Assembly (NCBI GenBank): GCA_902776475.1
Contig: CACYQD010000015.1
Coordinates: 1-64,000 of the forward strand
Reading direction: 5' to 3'
DNA length: 64,000 nt
Source of the DNA: an uncultured Prevotellaceae bacterium
GTDB lineage: Bacteria; Bacteroidota; Bacteroidia; Bacteroidales; Bacteroidaceae
Part shown: piece by piece, positions 17,833-26,031 of the stretch
How positions within the stretch are numbered: position 1 is the first letter of the stretch
How the letters are laid out: each line of letters opens with the position of its first letter
The notes under the pieces: model-generated
Databases searched by the model: none
The model's input: only the letters and a program-made list of their open reading frames with translations
Told to the model about the DNA's origin: nothing
Position numbers and translations under genes: made by a program

Positions 17833-17853
17833 GCTGAAAAGGTAGTACTTTTG
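17822..17853 (+). promoter_or_regulatory. rpoD promoter
   Basis: TTTG (17822-17825), 20 bp, TACTTTTG (17846-17853): full Bacteroidetes consensus, 22 nt before the ATG. Confidence 0.8.
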
Positions 17854-17875
17854 CATTCACTTAGATTAATGCTAC

Positions 17876-18739
17876 ATGAGACAACTGAAAATCACGCAAT
17901 CGATCACGAATCGGGAGAGTGCCTCTCTCGACAAGTATCTTCAGGAAATCGGCCGCGAGGAACTCATCTCGGTAGAAGAAGAGGTGGAACTGGCCCAGCG
18001 GATCCGAAAAGGTGACCGCAAGGCCTTGGAAAAGCTCACCCGCGCCAACCTCCGTTTCGTTGTCTCTGTGGCCAAGCAATATCAGAACCACGGTCTCAGC
18101 CTGCCCGACCTCATCAACGAAGGCAACCTCGGACTGATCAAGGCTGCTGAGAAATTCGATGAGACCCGTGGTTTCAAGTTCATCTCCTATGCCGTGTGGT
18201 GGATACGCCAGAGCATTCTGCAAGCCATTGCCGAGCAGAGCCGCATTGTGAGACTTCCCCTCAACCAAGTGGGGTCAGTCAACAAGATCAACAAGGTGCT
18301 CAACCAGTTTGAGCAGGAGCATGAGCGCCGTCCGAGCCTCGACGAGCTGGCCGCTTCCGTCGATTTGCCGGAAGACAAGATTGAGGATGCGCTGAAGGTG
18401 AACACCCGCCACATCTCCGTGGATGCGCCCTTCGTGGATGGCGAGGAGAACAGTCTGCTTGACATCCTTCCCAACTCCGACTCACCCATGGCCGACAACG
18501 AGTTGGTGATGGAATCACTGCGCAATGAGATCAACCGTGCGCTTCTCACCCTCAACGAGCGGGAGCGACGCATCATCGAAGCCTTCTTCGGCATCAACCA
18601 GCCGGAGATGACGTTGGAGGAAATCGGCGAGAAATTCGGCCTGACCCGTGAGCGGGTGCGCCAGATCAAGGAGAAAGCCATCCGCCGCCTGCGTCACAAC
18701 ACAAAGAACAAGCTGCTCAAATCCTATTTGGGTCAATAA
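17876..18739 (+). CDS. rpoD: Primary sigma factor RpoD (Bacteroidetes type)
   Basis: Housekeeping sigma-70 factor, 287 residues. It lacks region 1.1 and the non-conserved region, as usual for the Bacteroidetes primary sigma factor. Visible regions: 1.2 ([10 protein letters not shown]), 2.1-2.4 ([19 protein letters not shown], then [19 protein letters not shown]), 3 (RRPSLDELA) and 4.2 helix-turn-helix ([20 protein letters not shown]). It presumably recognises the TTTG/TAnnTTTG promoters seen throughout the window. The peptide-modification gene set begins 53 nt downstream. Confidence 0.97.
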   Translation: MRQLKITQSITNRESASLDKYLQEIGREELISVEEEVELAQRIRKGDRKALEKLTRANLRFVVSVAKQYQNHGLSLPDLINEGNLGLIKAAEKFDETRGFKFISYAVWWIRQSILQAIAEQSRIVRLPLNQVGSVNKINKVLNQFEQEHERRPSLDELAASVDLPEDKIEDALKVNTRHISVDAPFVDGEENSLLDILPNSDSPMADNELVMESLRNEINRALLTLNERERRIIEAFFGINQPEMTLEEIGEKFGLTRERVRQIKEKAIRRLRHNTKNKLLKSYLGQ

Positions 18740-18792
18740 GCAGCACAGACCATACAGGTCTTTTAAGGTAATAAGGTTATCATTTATCATTC

Positions 18793-19368
18793 ATGAGGAA
18801 ATTATTATTCGCAACAGCGTTGGTCGCCATGATGCTGCACGGTATGCAAGCGTCAGGCAAATTGCGCTGCACTCCCGTTTATATTTTCGGCGTATCAGCG
18901 TCTTTCAACGACTCCATCGTCTATTTCACCGACATCCAAGTGCTCGACAGTGCCTGGATTGACGACAAGACCGATTTTCTGATGAACCGCAGCGACTACT
19001 CCATCCAGCTCCGCGACCACCTCAGTGCCCTCGGCAATGGGACACGCACCTGCCTGGTGTCGTTTGCCACCAAGGAGAAAGACATCCTGAAGAAATATGC
19101 GAAGATGCGCTCCAAACTCACGAAGACCAAAAAGAAGCAGAGCACGAAGGTGTTTGACTTCCGGGAGATTGATTCCGAAGAGTTCAAGTTCCAAGCGTTG
19201 GTTCCCAACGACCTGTCGGAAGCCGTGACCGAGACCAGCAAGAAGGCAGCCAAGAGAGCCGCCAAATCGAAAGAGAAAATTGCCAAGGGCGGCATCAAGG
19301 AAACCAAGAAACGCAGTGCGGGAACCGAAGACAGCGACACGCCACCGTCGATGCCTCCCCGCCGTTAA
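18793..19368 (+). CDS. Secreted protein of unknown function, first in the HprK-like/S26/PqqD operon
   Basis: I do not recognise the family. 191 residues with a signal peptide (about 1-22), a central mixed alpha/beta region (VYIFGVSASFNDSIVYFTD; FLMNRSDYSIQ), and a very basic C-terminal third (KKAAKRAAKSKEKIAKG) ending in Pro-rich PPSMPPRR. The next gene starts 27 nt downstream on the same strand, so it is probably the first gene after rpoD in this operon. It may be an envelope protein tied to rpoD rather than to peptide modification. Confidence 0.7.
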   Translation: MRKLLFATALVAMMLHGMQASGKLRCTPVYIFGVSASFNDSIVYFTDIQVLDSAWIDDKTDFLMNRSDYSIQLRDHLSALGNGTRTCLVSFATKEKDILKKYAKMRSKLTKTKKKQSTKVFDFREIDSEEFKFQALVPNDLSEAVTETSKKAAKRAAKSKEKIAKGGIKETKKRSAGTEDSDTPPSMPPRR

Positions 19369-19394
19369 AACCACATAAACCACACCACATTACA

Positions 19395-20291
19395 ATGAAC
19401 GAAACAAGATATTTTGAGGTAGGCGAGCATTTCATCAAGATCACCTTCGTTGACAACAAGTACAACAACCTGGGCATGCTCACCTCGTTTTTCCCTTTCA
19501 TGGTGGGAGAGAAGAAGGATGAAGAGCTGCTTCTCGACATCGTCATCGACGACACGACGAAACCCATTGAGAAAAGCCGCCGCGACCGCATCCGCGATTT
19601 CGAGTCAGGCAACGGCAATATCATCGTCGATCTCATCGAGGGCGGTGGCTACCAGTTTATCTTCAAGGACCCACGTGGAGCCGAATGTGGCATGTTTCAG
19701 ATCGACAAGAACTGCAAGAACGTGCTTTGCGCTCTCAACGGCACTTTCGACATGCGGAAGTTTGGTCTGCAGTCCACACTGATGCTGTGCTATGCCATCG
19801 CAGGCTCTTTCAAGCATACGGTGATGATCCATGCCTCTCTCGTGCGCCACAATGGTTACGGCTATGCCTTCCACGCCGTCAGCGGCACCGGCAAGTCCAC
19901 TCAGGTGAGCAACTGGCTCCGTTATATCCCCAACTGCGACCTGATGAACGATGACAATCCCGTCATCCGTGTCATCGACGGCAAGGTCTATATTTATGGT
20001 TCACCGTGGAGCGGCAAGACCACTTGCTACCGCAAGATCAAGGCACCTCTGGGTGCATTGACCCGCATCGACCGCGATGACCACAACTGGGTGGAGAAAT
20101 TGTCGCCCATCCAGGGCTTCACCTCTGTTCTGCCCTCCTGCTCCTCACTGAAATGGGATATTCCTGTCTATCGCAACGTTTGTGACACCGTCACCAAGAT
20201 TGTGGAGAATGTCGGCACCTATATCCTGCATTGTCTTCCCGACAAGGAAGCTGCAGAGGTGTGCCATGCCGGAATTGCCGTGAAAGCCTAA
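19395..20291 (+). CDS. HPr kinase-like (PEP carboxykinase fold) protein
   Basis: A 298-residue protein whose C-terminal half resembles HPr kinase/phosphorylase-like ATPases found in lasso-peptide and other RiPP clusters. P-loop AVSGTGKST (161-169), a DD pair in LMNDDNPVI, and SPWSGKT downstream; the N-terminal half (about 1-140) is family-specific. True HPr kinase residues for HPr recognition are not evident. The neighbours, an S26-type peptidase and a PqqD-like protein, point to peptide processing or modification. Target unknown. Confidence 0.82.
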   Translation: MNETRYFEVGEHFIKITFVDNKYNNLGMLTSFFPFMVGEKKDEELLLDIVIDDTTKPIEKSRRDRIRDFESGNGNIIVDLIEGGGYQFIFKDPRGAECGMFQIDKNCKNVLCALNGTFDMRKFGLQSTLMLCYAIAGSFKHTVMIHASLVRHNGYGYAFHAVSGTGKSTQVSNWLRYIPNCDLMNDDNPVIRVIDGKVYIYGSPWSGKTTCYRKIKAPLGALTRIDRDDHNWVEKLSPIQGFTSVLPSCSSLKWDIPVYRNVCDTVTKIVENVGTYILHCLPDKEAAEVCHAGIAVKA

Positions 20292-20310
20292 CCCAAACGC
20301 CAATCTGGTT

Positions 20311-20916
20311 ATGATCAACCGCAACAACCGTTTTTTCAGATGGCTTCACACCCATGACGGCGGACAGAACGTGATCCGTGAGCGTGGGACAAAGAACATC
20401 CCACTGGAGAACCGACTTTTCTTCCCGGTCATTGTGGAATATATCAAAGATGGACATACCGTGACCATCAACCTCCGCGGCAACAGCATGAGGCCGTTTC
20501 TGGAGTCGGAGCGCGACAGGGCCATGCTGACCCGTCCGGAAAATCTCGGTATCGGCGACCCTGTGCTGGCAGAGATTGAGCCTGGCCACTATGTGCTTCA
20601 TCGCATCAGGAAGATGGAGGGAGACAACGTCACGCTCATGGGCGACGGCAACCTCAACTGCGAATACTGCAAGGTCTCTGATTTCCGCGCCGGTGTGATA
20701 GGTTTCTTCCGCAAGGGACATGACAAGATGGACCGCACCGACGGTCTGAAATGGAAGGTCTACTCCTGGATTTGGACCACTCTTCGTCCGGTTCGCCGTT
20801 ATCTGCTGGCCGCCTACCGCTACATCTGGCTCAACATCTTCCCCTTGAAGTACCCCAAATACTCCAACGAGATTCAGTTGGACCAACCCACAGATTACAA
20901 AATCAAGAAAACATAA
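20311..20916 (+). CDS. S24/S26 signal-peptidase-like protein (Ser-His type)
   Basis: A 201-residue protein with a signal-peptidase fold: nucleophile Ser 59 in RGNSMRPFL and His 97 in GHYVLHRI, then MGDGN. Having His where bacterial type I enzymes have Lys resembles the SipW/ER group. The N-terminus lacks a clear membrane helix; a C-terminal aromatic, partly amphipathic segment (about 147-180) could touch the membrane. It lies 19 nt after the HPr-kinase-like gene and 19 nt before pqqD-like. It may cleave a leader peptide. The same module is fused to PqqD at 57340-58110. Confidence 0.82.
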   Translation: MINRNNRFFRWLHTHDGGQNVIRERGTKNIPLENRLFFPVIVEYIKDGHTVTINLRGNSMRPFLESERDRAMLTRPENLGIGDPVLAEIEPGHYVLHRIRKMEGDNVTLMGDGNLNCEYCKVSDFRAGVIGFFRKGHDKMDRTDGLKWKVYSWIWTTLRPVRRYLLAAYRYIWLNIFPLKYPKYSNEIQLDQPTDYKIKKT

Positions 20917-20935
20917 TAACCATCAATTCATCATT

Positions 20936-21223
20936 ATGAAAGCAAAAAAAGGATTCAACCTGCGTGAGATCTGCGGTGAGCAGATCATCGTGGCAGAAGG
21001 AAGAGAGAACATCGACTTCACCAATATCATCAGCATGAACGAGTCTTCCGCCTTGTTGTGGAGAAGCGTACAGGGCAAGGAGTTCACCCTTGATGACCTG
21101 GCTGACATCCTCGTGGAAAACTATATGATCGACGAGAACACACCGCTTGACCGCGAGCGTGCGCTGAAAGACTCCAAGGCCATGCTAGAGAAATGGATTG
21201 AGGCTGGCATCGTGGAAGAATAA
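20936..21223 (+). CDS. PqqD-like peptide chaperone (RiPP recognition element)
   Basis: A 95-residue PqqD-family protein: N-terminal beta strands (FNLREICGEQIIV), the typical SMNESSALLWRSV turn-helix, FTLDDLADILVENY and a closing helix ending AGIVEE. PqqD domains bind leader peptides of RiPP precursors and present them to modifying enzymes. No precursor peptide is evident next to it. It is the last gene of the operon, before a strong terminator. Confidence 0.9.
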   Translation: MKAKKGFNLREICGEQIIVAEGRENIDFTNIISMNESSALLWRSVQGKEFTLDDLADILVENYMIDENTPLDRERALKDSKAMLEKWIEAGIVEE

Positions 21224-21252
21224 GCTACCGGTCACAATCTGTCAAACACTCA

Positions 21253-21294
21253 AATGGCGTGTCATGAACAATCATGGCACGCCATTCGTTTTGG
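21253..21294 (+). terminator. Terminator after the pqqD-like gene
   Basis: 14-bp arms with one mismatch (AATGGCGTGTCATG and CATGGCACGCCATT) around a 6-nt loop, followed by CGTTTTGG. Lies between convergent genes, so it may serve both. Confidence 0.7.
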
Positions 21295-21315
21295 TGTTCT
21301 GACAGGATTATCGCA

Positions 21316-23301
21316 TCAGAGTGCGATCTGCCACATCGTGATGGAGTATGGAGCGACATCCACGGTCATCTTCTTCTTGATCTTCACGGTTTCCGTCTGC
21401 GGTTTGATGGGCTGCTGGCTGTCATTGTTCTCATCATCTGGCTGTCCGGTGATCACGGTCTTGGTGGCCACGGTCTTCAGACTCTTGAAGCGTGAGAGGT
21501 CAATCGAAGCCTTCTTTGCCTCGGCACCTGCATTGCAGATCTTGACGAAGAGTTGGCGGGTCTTGGTGTTGAGCACCACCGACTGTCCCTGCAGGTTGGA
21601 GGCATCATCAATCTTCACGCAGTCACCATAGTAATAGTTGCCCGAAGACTGTCCGAACATCTGCTGCACATAATAGCTGCAGGTGAGGAAGGTGTTGTCG
21701 TTGTCGAAATAGATCAGGTCAGGATTCCAGTTGGTCGCATTCTTGCGTGCGAAGAGCGGAGCATAGGAAGTCATGCACACCACATCGCCGTTGCGCTCCA
21801 CATGCAGGAGATACAGTCCCTCTGCCAGGGCATCAATGAGTTTCTTGTCCTTGGCGGCATACTCACCCAGATAGACCTTCGTCTTCCGGTCACGGGGATA
21901 ATTGTCATACTGCCTGCTGGTGAGGAAGTAATCACGCGGCTCATAATAGTGCTCGTCCAGGATGGGCATTCCAAGTTCATCAGCCAGTTTCCATCCGGCC
22001 TCGAAGTCACGGTTGCCCGGATGTGAGCCCGGCCCTGCCGTACCCACGATGACGATTTCGGGATGGGCGGCCGTCACCTTATTATAAATATATTTGAAGC
22101 GCTCGATAAACTCCGGCGAGATGCGCTCCTCGTTGCCCAGTCCCAGATATTTCAGGTTGAAAGGCTTGGGATGACCGGCCTCGGCGCGCACGCGTCCCCA
22201 TTTGGTGTTGACGTCACCATTGGCCCACTCTATCAGATCGAGGGCCTCATTCACCCACTCGTCCATCTGGTCCATCGGCACCCAGTCCTGCGCCTGGTCT
22301 TTCATGCCCCAGCCACCGTTGGTGCCTTGGCAACTCACACCGCAGGGAAGGATAGGCAGCGGTTCCATGCCCACATCCTCACAGAACTGGAAATACTCAA
22401 AGTATCCCAATCCCATTGACTGATGATATCCCCAGGTGTTTTTCAATCCACGGCGTTGTTCTTTCGGACCCACAGTTGTTTTCCAACGGTAGGTATCCCA
22501 AAAGCCGTCACCGCCTCCATGCACCACGCAACCACCGGGGAAGCGCATGAATTTCGGGTGGAGGGCTTCCAGAGCCTCTGCGAGGTCTTTCCGCAGTCCA
22601 TGACCTTTATAGGTGTCCTGTGGCATGAGCGACACCATATCAACATCCATTACGCCCTTGGCCAATGCCAGAATCTGGAGTGTGGCTTTGGGTGCGTCTT
22701 CCGCAGCAGTCAGTTCAACCTCATATTTCTTCCAGTCAGGTGAAGTGACGTCGATCACTGCGTCAGCAATCAGTTTGGGGTCTCTTCCCCACCCCGGCTG
22801 CTGTTCGACCAAGGCTACACGCACCTGTTTGGCCTCACCCTCCACATTGCGGAAGAAGGCCGAGAAATTGTATTTCGCACCTGCCTTGAGGGAGAAACCG
22901 TCAAAACCATCGTTCTGAATGCCAAAACCTGTCCATCCCCTGAAATCATAATAATGCCCCACGCGCTCGATGTTCAGGCGCATATAGACCGGATTGTTGG
23001 GGTGGATGGGGTTCTCCGACCGCGATTGGATGTATCCGAGGGAATGACCCGGGCGAATGGTGCGCCAAGCAGTTCCCGGTCCCCATCCGTCACGCTCTGA
23101 GGGATTGTACTCGAATGAACCGTTCTGCACCAGTTCGGCATACAGTCCGCCGTCAGCAGCACTGCTGATGTCCTCGAAGAAGATGCCGATGAGTTCGTCG
23201 CTGATGGCCTTTCCTCCTGCGGGAGGAGAAACGGGTTTCTGGGCGGAGACGCCCAATGCGGCTGCCAGGCAGACAGCCATAAGAGAAGCACGTCTTTTCA
23301 T
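21316..23301 (-). CDS. GH51 alpha-L-arabinofuranosidase
   Basis: Secreted enzyme, 661 residues, removing arabinose side chains from plant polysaccharides. Signal peptide (1-20), an early FFEDISSAADGGLYAELV motif, an inserted carbohydrate-binding-like beta domain (about 75-225), then the catalytic barrel with acid/base Glu in LGLGNEE and nucleophile Glu in VYLGEYAA, and a C-terminal beta domain. Fits with the GH9, CE15-like and CE2-like enzymes nearby. It stands alone with a probable own promoter. Confidence 0.95.
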   Translation of the reverse strand: MKRRASLMAVCLAAALGVSAQKPVSPPAGGKAISDELIGIFFEDISSAADGGLYAELVQNGSFEYNPSERDGWGPGTAWRTIRPGHSLGYIQSRSENPIHPNNPVYMRLNIERVGHYYDFRGWTGFGIQNDGFDGFSLKAGAKYNFSAFFRNVEGEAKQVRVALVEQQPGWGRDPKLIADAVIDVTSPDWKKYEVELTAAEDAPKATLQILALAKGVMDVDMVSLMPQDTYKGHGLRKDLAEALEALHPKFMRFPGGCVVHGGGDGFWDTYRWKTTVGPKEQRRGLKNTWGYHQSMGLGYFEYFQFCEDVGMEPLPILPCGVSCQGTNGGWGMKDQAQDWVPMDQMDEWVNEALDLIEWANGDVNTKWGRVRAEAGHPKPFNLKYLGLGNEERISPEFIERFKYIYNKVTAAHPEIVIVGTAGPGSHPGNRDFEAGWKLADELGMPILDEHYYEPRDYFLTSRQYDNYPRDRKTKVYLGEYAAKDKKLIDALAEGLYLLHVERNGDVVCMTSYAPLFARKNATNWNPDLIYFDNDNTFLTCSYYVQQMFGQSSGNYYYGDCVKIDDASNLQGQSVVLNTKTRQLFVKICNAGAEAKKASIDLSRFKSLKTVATKTVITGQPDDENNDSQQPIKPQTETVKIKKKMTVDVAPYSITMWQIAL

Positions 23302-23337
23302 AAATAAAAATAGTAATGAAGATTAAAGATTTGTTGC

Positions 23338-23345
23338 GAAGTTAA
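23338..23345 (-). promoter_or_regulatory. Probable -7 box of the GH51 gene
   Basis: Minus strand TAACTTCG, a variant of TAnnTTTG, 36 nt before the ATG at 23301. Confidence 0.4.
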
Positions 23346-23520
23346 TCAAAAATCTTCAAACAAACGAAAGTAACAGCCAATAGGGAACAATAATAGAAGT
23401 TTTTGATACATGAATAACTACTATAGGCTGCCCAAAAGATGAAAATATCCATCCTCAACCAACATCTGAAACCACCCTCTGCCTGAGGCCACATCCGTCA
23501 GACAGACCTGAAATTCACTG

Positions 23521-23540
23521 AACGAATCGGCCTATTCGTT
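23521..23540. promoter_or_regulatory. Candidate operator upstream of the beta-helix/LytS operon
   Basis: Perfect dyad AACGAAT-N6-ATTCGTT ending 32 bp before the -7 box at 23573. Position and symmetry suit a dimeric regulator; which one is unknown. Confidence 0.4.
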
Positions 23541-23572
23541 GAAGAAATTCTTCTGGTGTCCTGATTTGTGCT

Positions 23573-23580
23573 TATCTTTG
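23573..23580 (+). promoter_or_regulatory. -7 box of the 23642-27959 operon
   Basis: TATCTTTG, 61 nt before the ATG at 23642. No TTTG at the usual -33 distance, so the promoter may need an activator. Confidence 0.6.
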
Positions 23581-23641
23581 CAGTGTACTTCTGAGTACTA
23601 TCGGATATAGGAAACCGCAAAACAACAACTACTTTACAAAT

Positions 23642-24043
23642 ATGAAAAAGATTGTTTTATTAATGATGACTCTTGCAGGAGCACTGACAATGCACGGCAG
23701 ACTCTATCCCCTCCCCCAGGTAGCGCAGAATGCCTACACCTATCTGACCTTTGAGATGACAGACGGGGCAAAGGTCTCTGTCGCCATATCGTCGCTGACA
23801 CTGACCTTCAACGGAAACACTCTGACGGCCGGTTCCCAGACATTTACGCTCTCCAACCTCTCCAAGATGTATTTCTCTGACACAGACGAGACCACCGGCA
23901 TTGAGGAGATGACCAGCGACGTGCTCGACGAAGCCATCAGCATCTATGACCTGCAGGGCCATCAGATCACCAAAGAGCAAATGAGAAAGGGCGTATATAT
24001 CGTCAAAACCAAAAGTAAAACCCAGAAAATCTTAGTAAAATGA
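23642..24043 (+). CDS. Small secreted protein with sorting-tail-like C-terminus
   Basis: 133 residues: signal peptide (about 1-18), a short beta-strand domain (YLTFEMTDGAKVSVAISS, FTLSNLSKMYFSD), and a C-terminal SIYDLQGHQITKEQMRKG then VYIVKTK and basic KILVK. The tail matches type IX-like sorting domains common in Prevotella secreted proteins. First gene of a four-gene operon; its stop overlaps the next start by 4 nt (ATGA). The N-terminal strands resemble the start of the next protein, so they may be related modules. Confidence 0.8.
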   Translation: MKKIVLLMMTLAGALTMHGRLYPLPQVAQNAYTYLTFEMTDGAKVSVAISSLTLTFNGNTLTAGSQTFTLSNLSKMYFSDTDETTGIEEMTSDVLDEAISIYDLQGHQITKEQMRKGVYIVKTKSKTQKILVK

Positions 24044-25998
24044 AGAAGATATATGCTCTCCTCACAGCTATCATGCTGACGATAGCTGCCACGGGCCAGA
24101 CGCTGAATGTCAAGATGGGCAGCGTCACCTATCAGTTTCCGTCCTCACAGACGGGCGACATGGCATACGCTGATGGCCAGACGGTGACCATCATGGGAAA
24201 AACGTTCTCGTTGGACGCCATCGATGCGATGACAGTGGATGACTCCAGCGTCGCCGACGGAACCATTGCCGTCAATTACAGCGGCACGACAGCCTCCGTC
24301 ACCGTGGCGGGCAACGTGGCGCAATACGTCACGCCGACCATCAGTGGCGCACACGTTTCCATCGTCCAGAGCGACGACCTGGATCAAGAGATCACCTACT
24401 CGCTGAGCGGTTCATCCACAGATGGTGAGTTCTATATGTCAGGGACTTACAAAGCCACGATTGAATTGAACAGCCTGACACTGACCAACACGACACCCAT
24501 ATACAGCGGTGCTGCCGTGCACATTCAAAACGGCAAGCGCATCAAGGTGAAAGTGGTGAGTGGCACCACCAGTACACTGACAGATGCCGCTAATGGTTCA
24601 CAGAAAGGATGCCTCTATATCAAAGGGCACGCCGAGTTTGCCCAAAAAGGCACTCTCAATGTGGTGGGCAATACCAAGCACGGCATCAAGACCGGTGAAT
24701 ACATGACACTGAAAAACGCCACCATCAACGTCACCAAAGCCGTGGGCGACGGTATCAACAGCGCCGAATACTTCCTCATGGAGAGCGGCGCCGTCAACAT
24801 CAGCGGAACAGGTGATGACGGTATCCAATGCGACCTCGACGGGGATGCCTCGACGGGCGAGATTGCCGATCATGAGGAAGAGGACAGCGGCAACATCTAC
24901 CTGCAGGACGGCACCGTCAACATCACCGTGACAGCCAATGCCGCCAAGGGCATCAAGAGTGCAGGCGACCTCAAAATCAGTGGCGGCGACATCACCGTGA
25001 AAACCACGGGAGGTGGGGTCTGGGACAGCGATGAAAAGAAGACCAAGGCTTCATCCTGCCTCAGTGCCGACGGCAACATCGGCATCAGTGGCGGCACGAT
25101 CAGCCTGACCAGTACGGGTGCCGGCGGCAAGGGCATCAACGGCGACGGCACCTTCACCGCTACAGGTGGTGCCATGACCATCAACACGTCTGGCAATGCC
25201 GTCGTCGCCTCTTCAAGCGGCAGTATCTCCACCGTCTCTTCCTCACAGCAACTCGACCGTTACAGCAGCAACTACAAATCATCACCCAAAGGCGTCAAGA
25301 TCGACGGGGCCATCACCATCAGCGACAATGCCGTGATCAGCGTCACCACGACAGGCGCTGGCGGCGAGGGTGTGGAGAGCAAAACCTCTATCGACATCAC
25401 GGGCGGACAGGTGACCGTCAATGCGGCCGATGATGCCATCAACGCCTCGTATAACACCACAGCCAGCGGCACAGGCAACCTGACCGTCAGCGGCGGTTAT
25501 GTCTATGCCCGCTCTACCGGCAATGACGGCATCGATGCCAACGGCAACTGCTACATCCAAGGCGGACTGGTGTATGCCATCGGCAGTTCACAACCCGAGG
25601 TGGCCATCGATGCCAACTCCGAACAGCAGAAAAAGCTCTACGTCACCGGAGGTACTATCATCGCCATCGGTGGTCTGGAAAGAGGTTCTCAACTCACGCA
25701 GTCATGCTACTCCACCAATTCATGGAACAAAAGCACTTGGTATGCCATGACCATCGGCAGTGAGACTTTTGCTTTCAAGACACCTGCAAGCGGCGGTTCA
25801 ACCCTCGTCGTCTCGGGAGCCTCACAACCCACGCTGAAGAGCGGAGTCTCCGTCAGCGGCGGTACCAGCATCTTCGATGGCATGGGCTATACAGGAGCCA
25901 GCGTCAGCGGTGGCTCGTCGGTCAACCTCTCATCCTATACCGGAGGCGGTGGCGGTCCCGGCGGTGGCGGTGGTCCCGGCGGTGGCGGCTGGTGGTAA
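24040..25998 (+). CDS. Carbohydrate-binding beta-helix surface protein (Cthe_2159-like)
   Basis: A 652-residue secreted protein. Signal peptide (1-19), a short N-terminal module, then a long right-handed parallel beta-helix built of many coils with recurring GGxxTV and KGIKS/DGIN/DGIQ turns, typical of the Cthe_2159 carbohydrate-binding family (PF14262, formerly DUF4353). Asp-rich turns (QCDLDGDAS, HEEEDSG) could bind calcium. The C-terminus is Gly/Pro-rich and ends in two Trp. It overlaps the upstream gene by 4 nt and is followed by its own sensor kinase and regulator genes, suggesting it is surface-exposed and tightly regulated. Confidence 0.88.
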   Translation: MKKIYALLTAIMLTIAATGQTLNVKMGSVTYQFPSSQTGDMAYADGQTVTIMGKTFSLDAIDAMTVDDSSVADGTIAVNYSGTTASVTVAGNVAQYVTPTISGAHVSIVQSDDLDQEITYSLSGSSTDGEFYMSGTYKATIELNSLTLTNTTPIYSGAAVHIQNGKRIKVKVVSGTTSTLTDAANGSQKGCLYIKGHAEFAQKGTLNVVGNTKHGIKTGEYMTLKNATINVTKAVGDGINSAEYFLMESGAVNISGTGDDGIQCDLDGDASTGEIADHEEEDSGNIYLQDGTVNITVTANAAKGIKSAGDLKISGGDITVKTTGGGVWDSDEKKTKASSCLSADGNIGISGGTISLTSTGAGGKGINGDGTFTATGGAMTINTSGNAVVASSSGSISTVSSSQQLDRYSSNYKSSPKGVKIDGAITISDNAVISVTTTGAGGEGVESKTSIDITGGQVTVNAADDAINASYNTTASGTGNLTVSGGYVYARSTGNDGIDANGNCYIQGGLVYAIGSSQPEVAIDANSEQQKKLYVTGGTIIAIGGLERGSQLTQSCYSTNSWNKSTWYAMTIGSETFAFKTPASGGSTLVVSGASQPTLKSGVSVSGGTSIFDGMGYTGASVSGGSSVNLSSYTGGGGGPGGGGGPGGGGWW

Positions 25999-26031
25999 AG
26001 CAATATATCACAATAATCCACGTTATCATAT

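Larger units (their letters stand above)
23302..23641. other. 340-bp divergent intergenic region
   Basis: Between the GH51 gene and the beta-helix/LytS operon. It holds the GH51 -7 box, a 7-bp perfect inverted repeat (AACGAAT, 6 nt, ATTCGTT) at 23521-23540, and the -7 box of the plus-strand operon at 23573-23580. No coding frame is supported. Confidence 0.7.
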
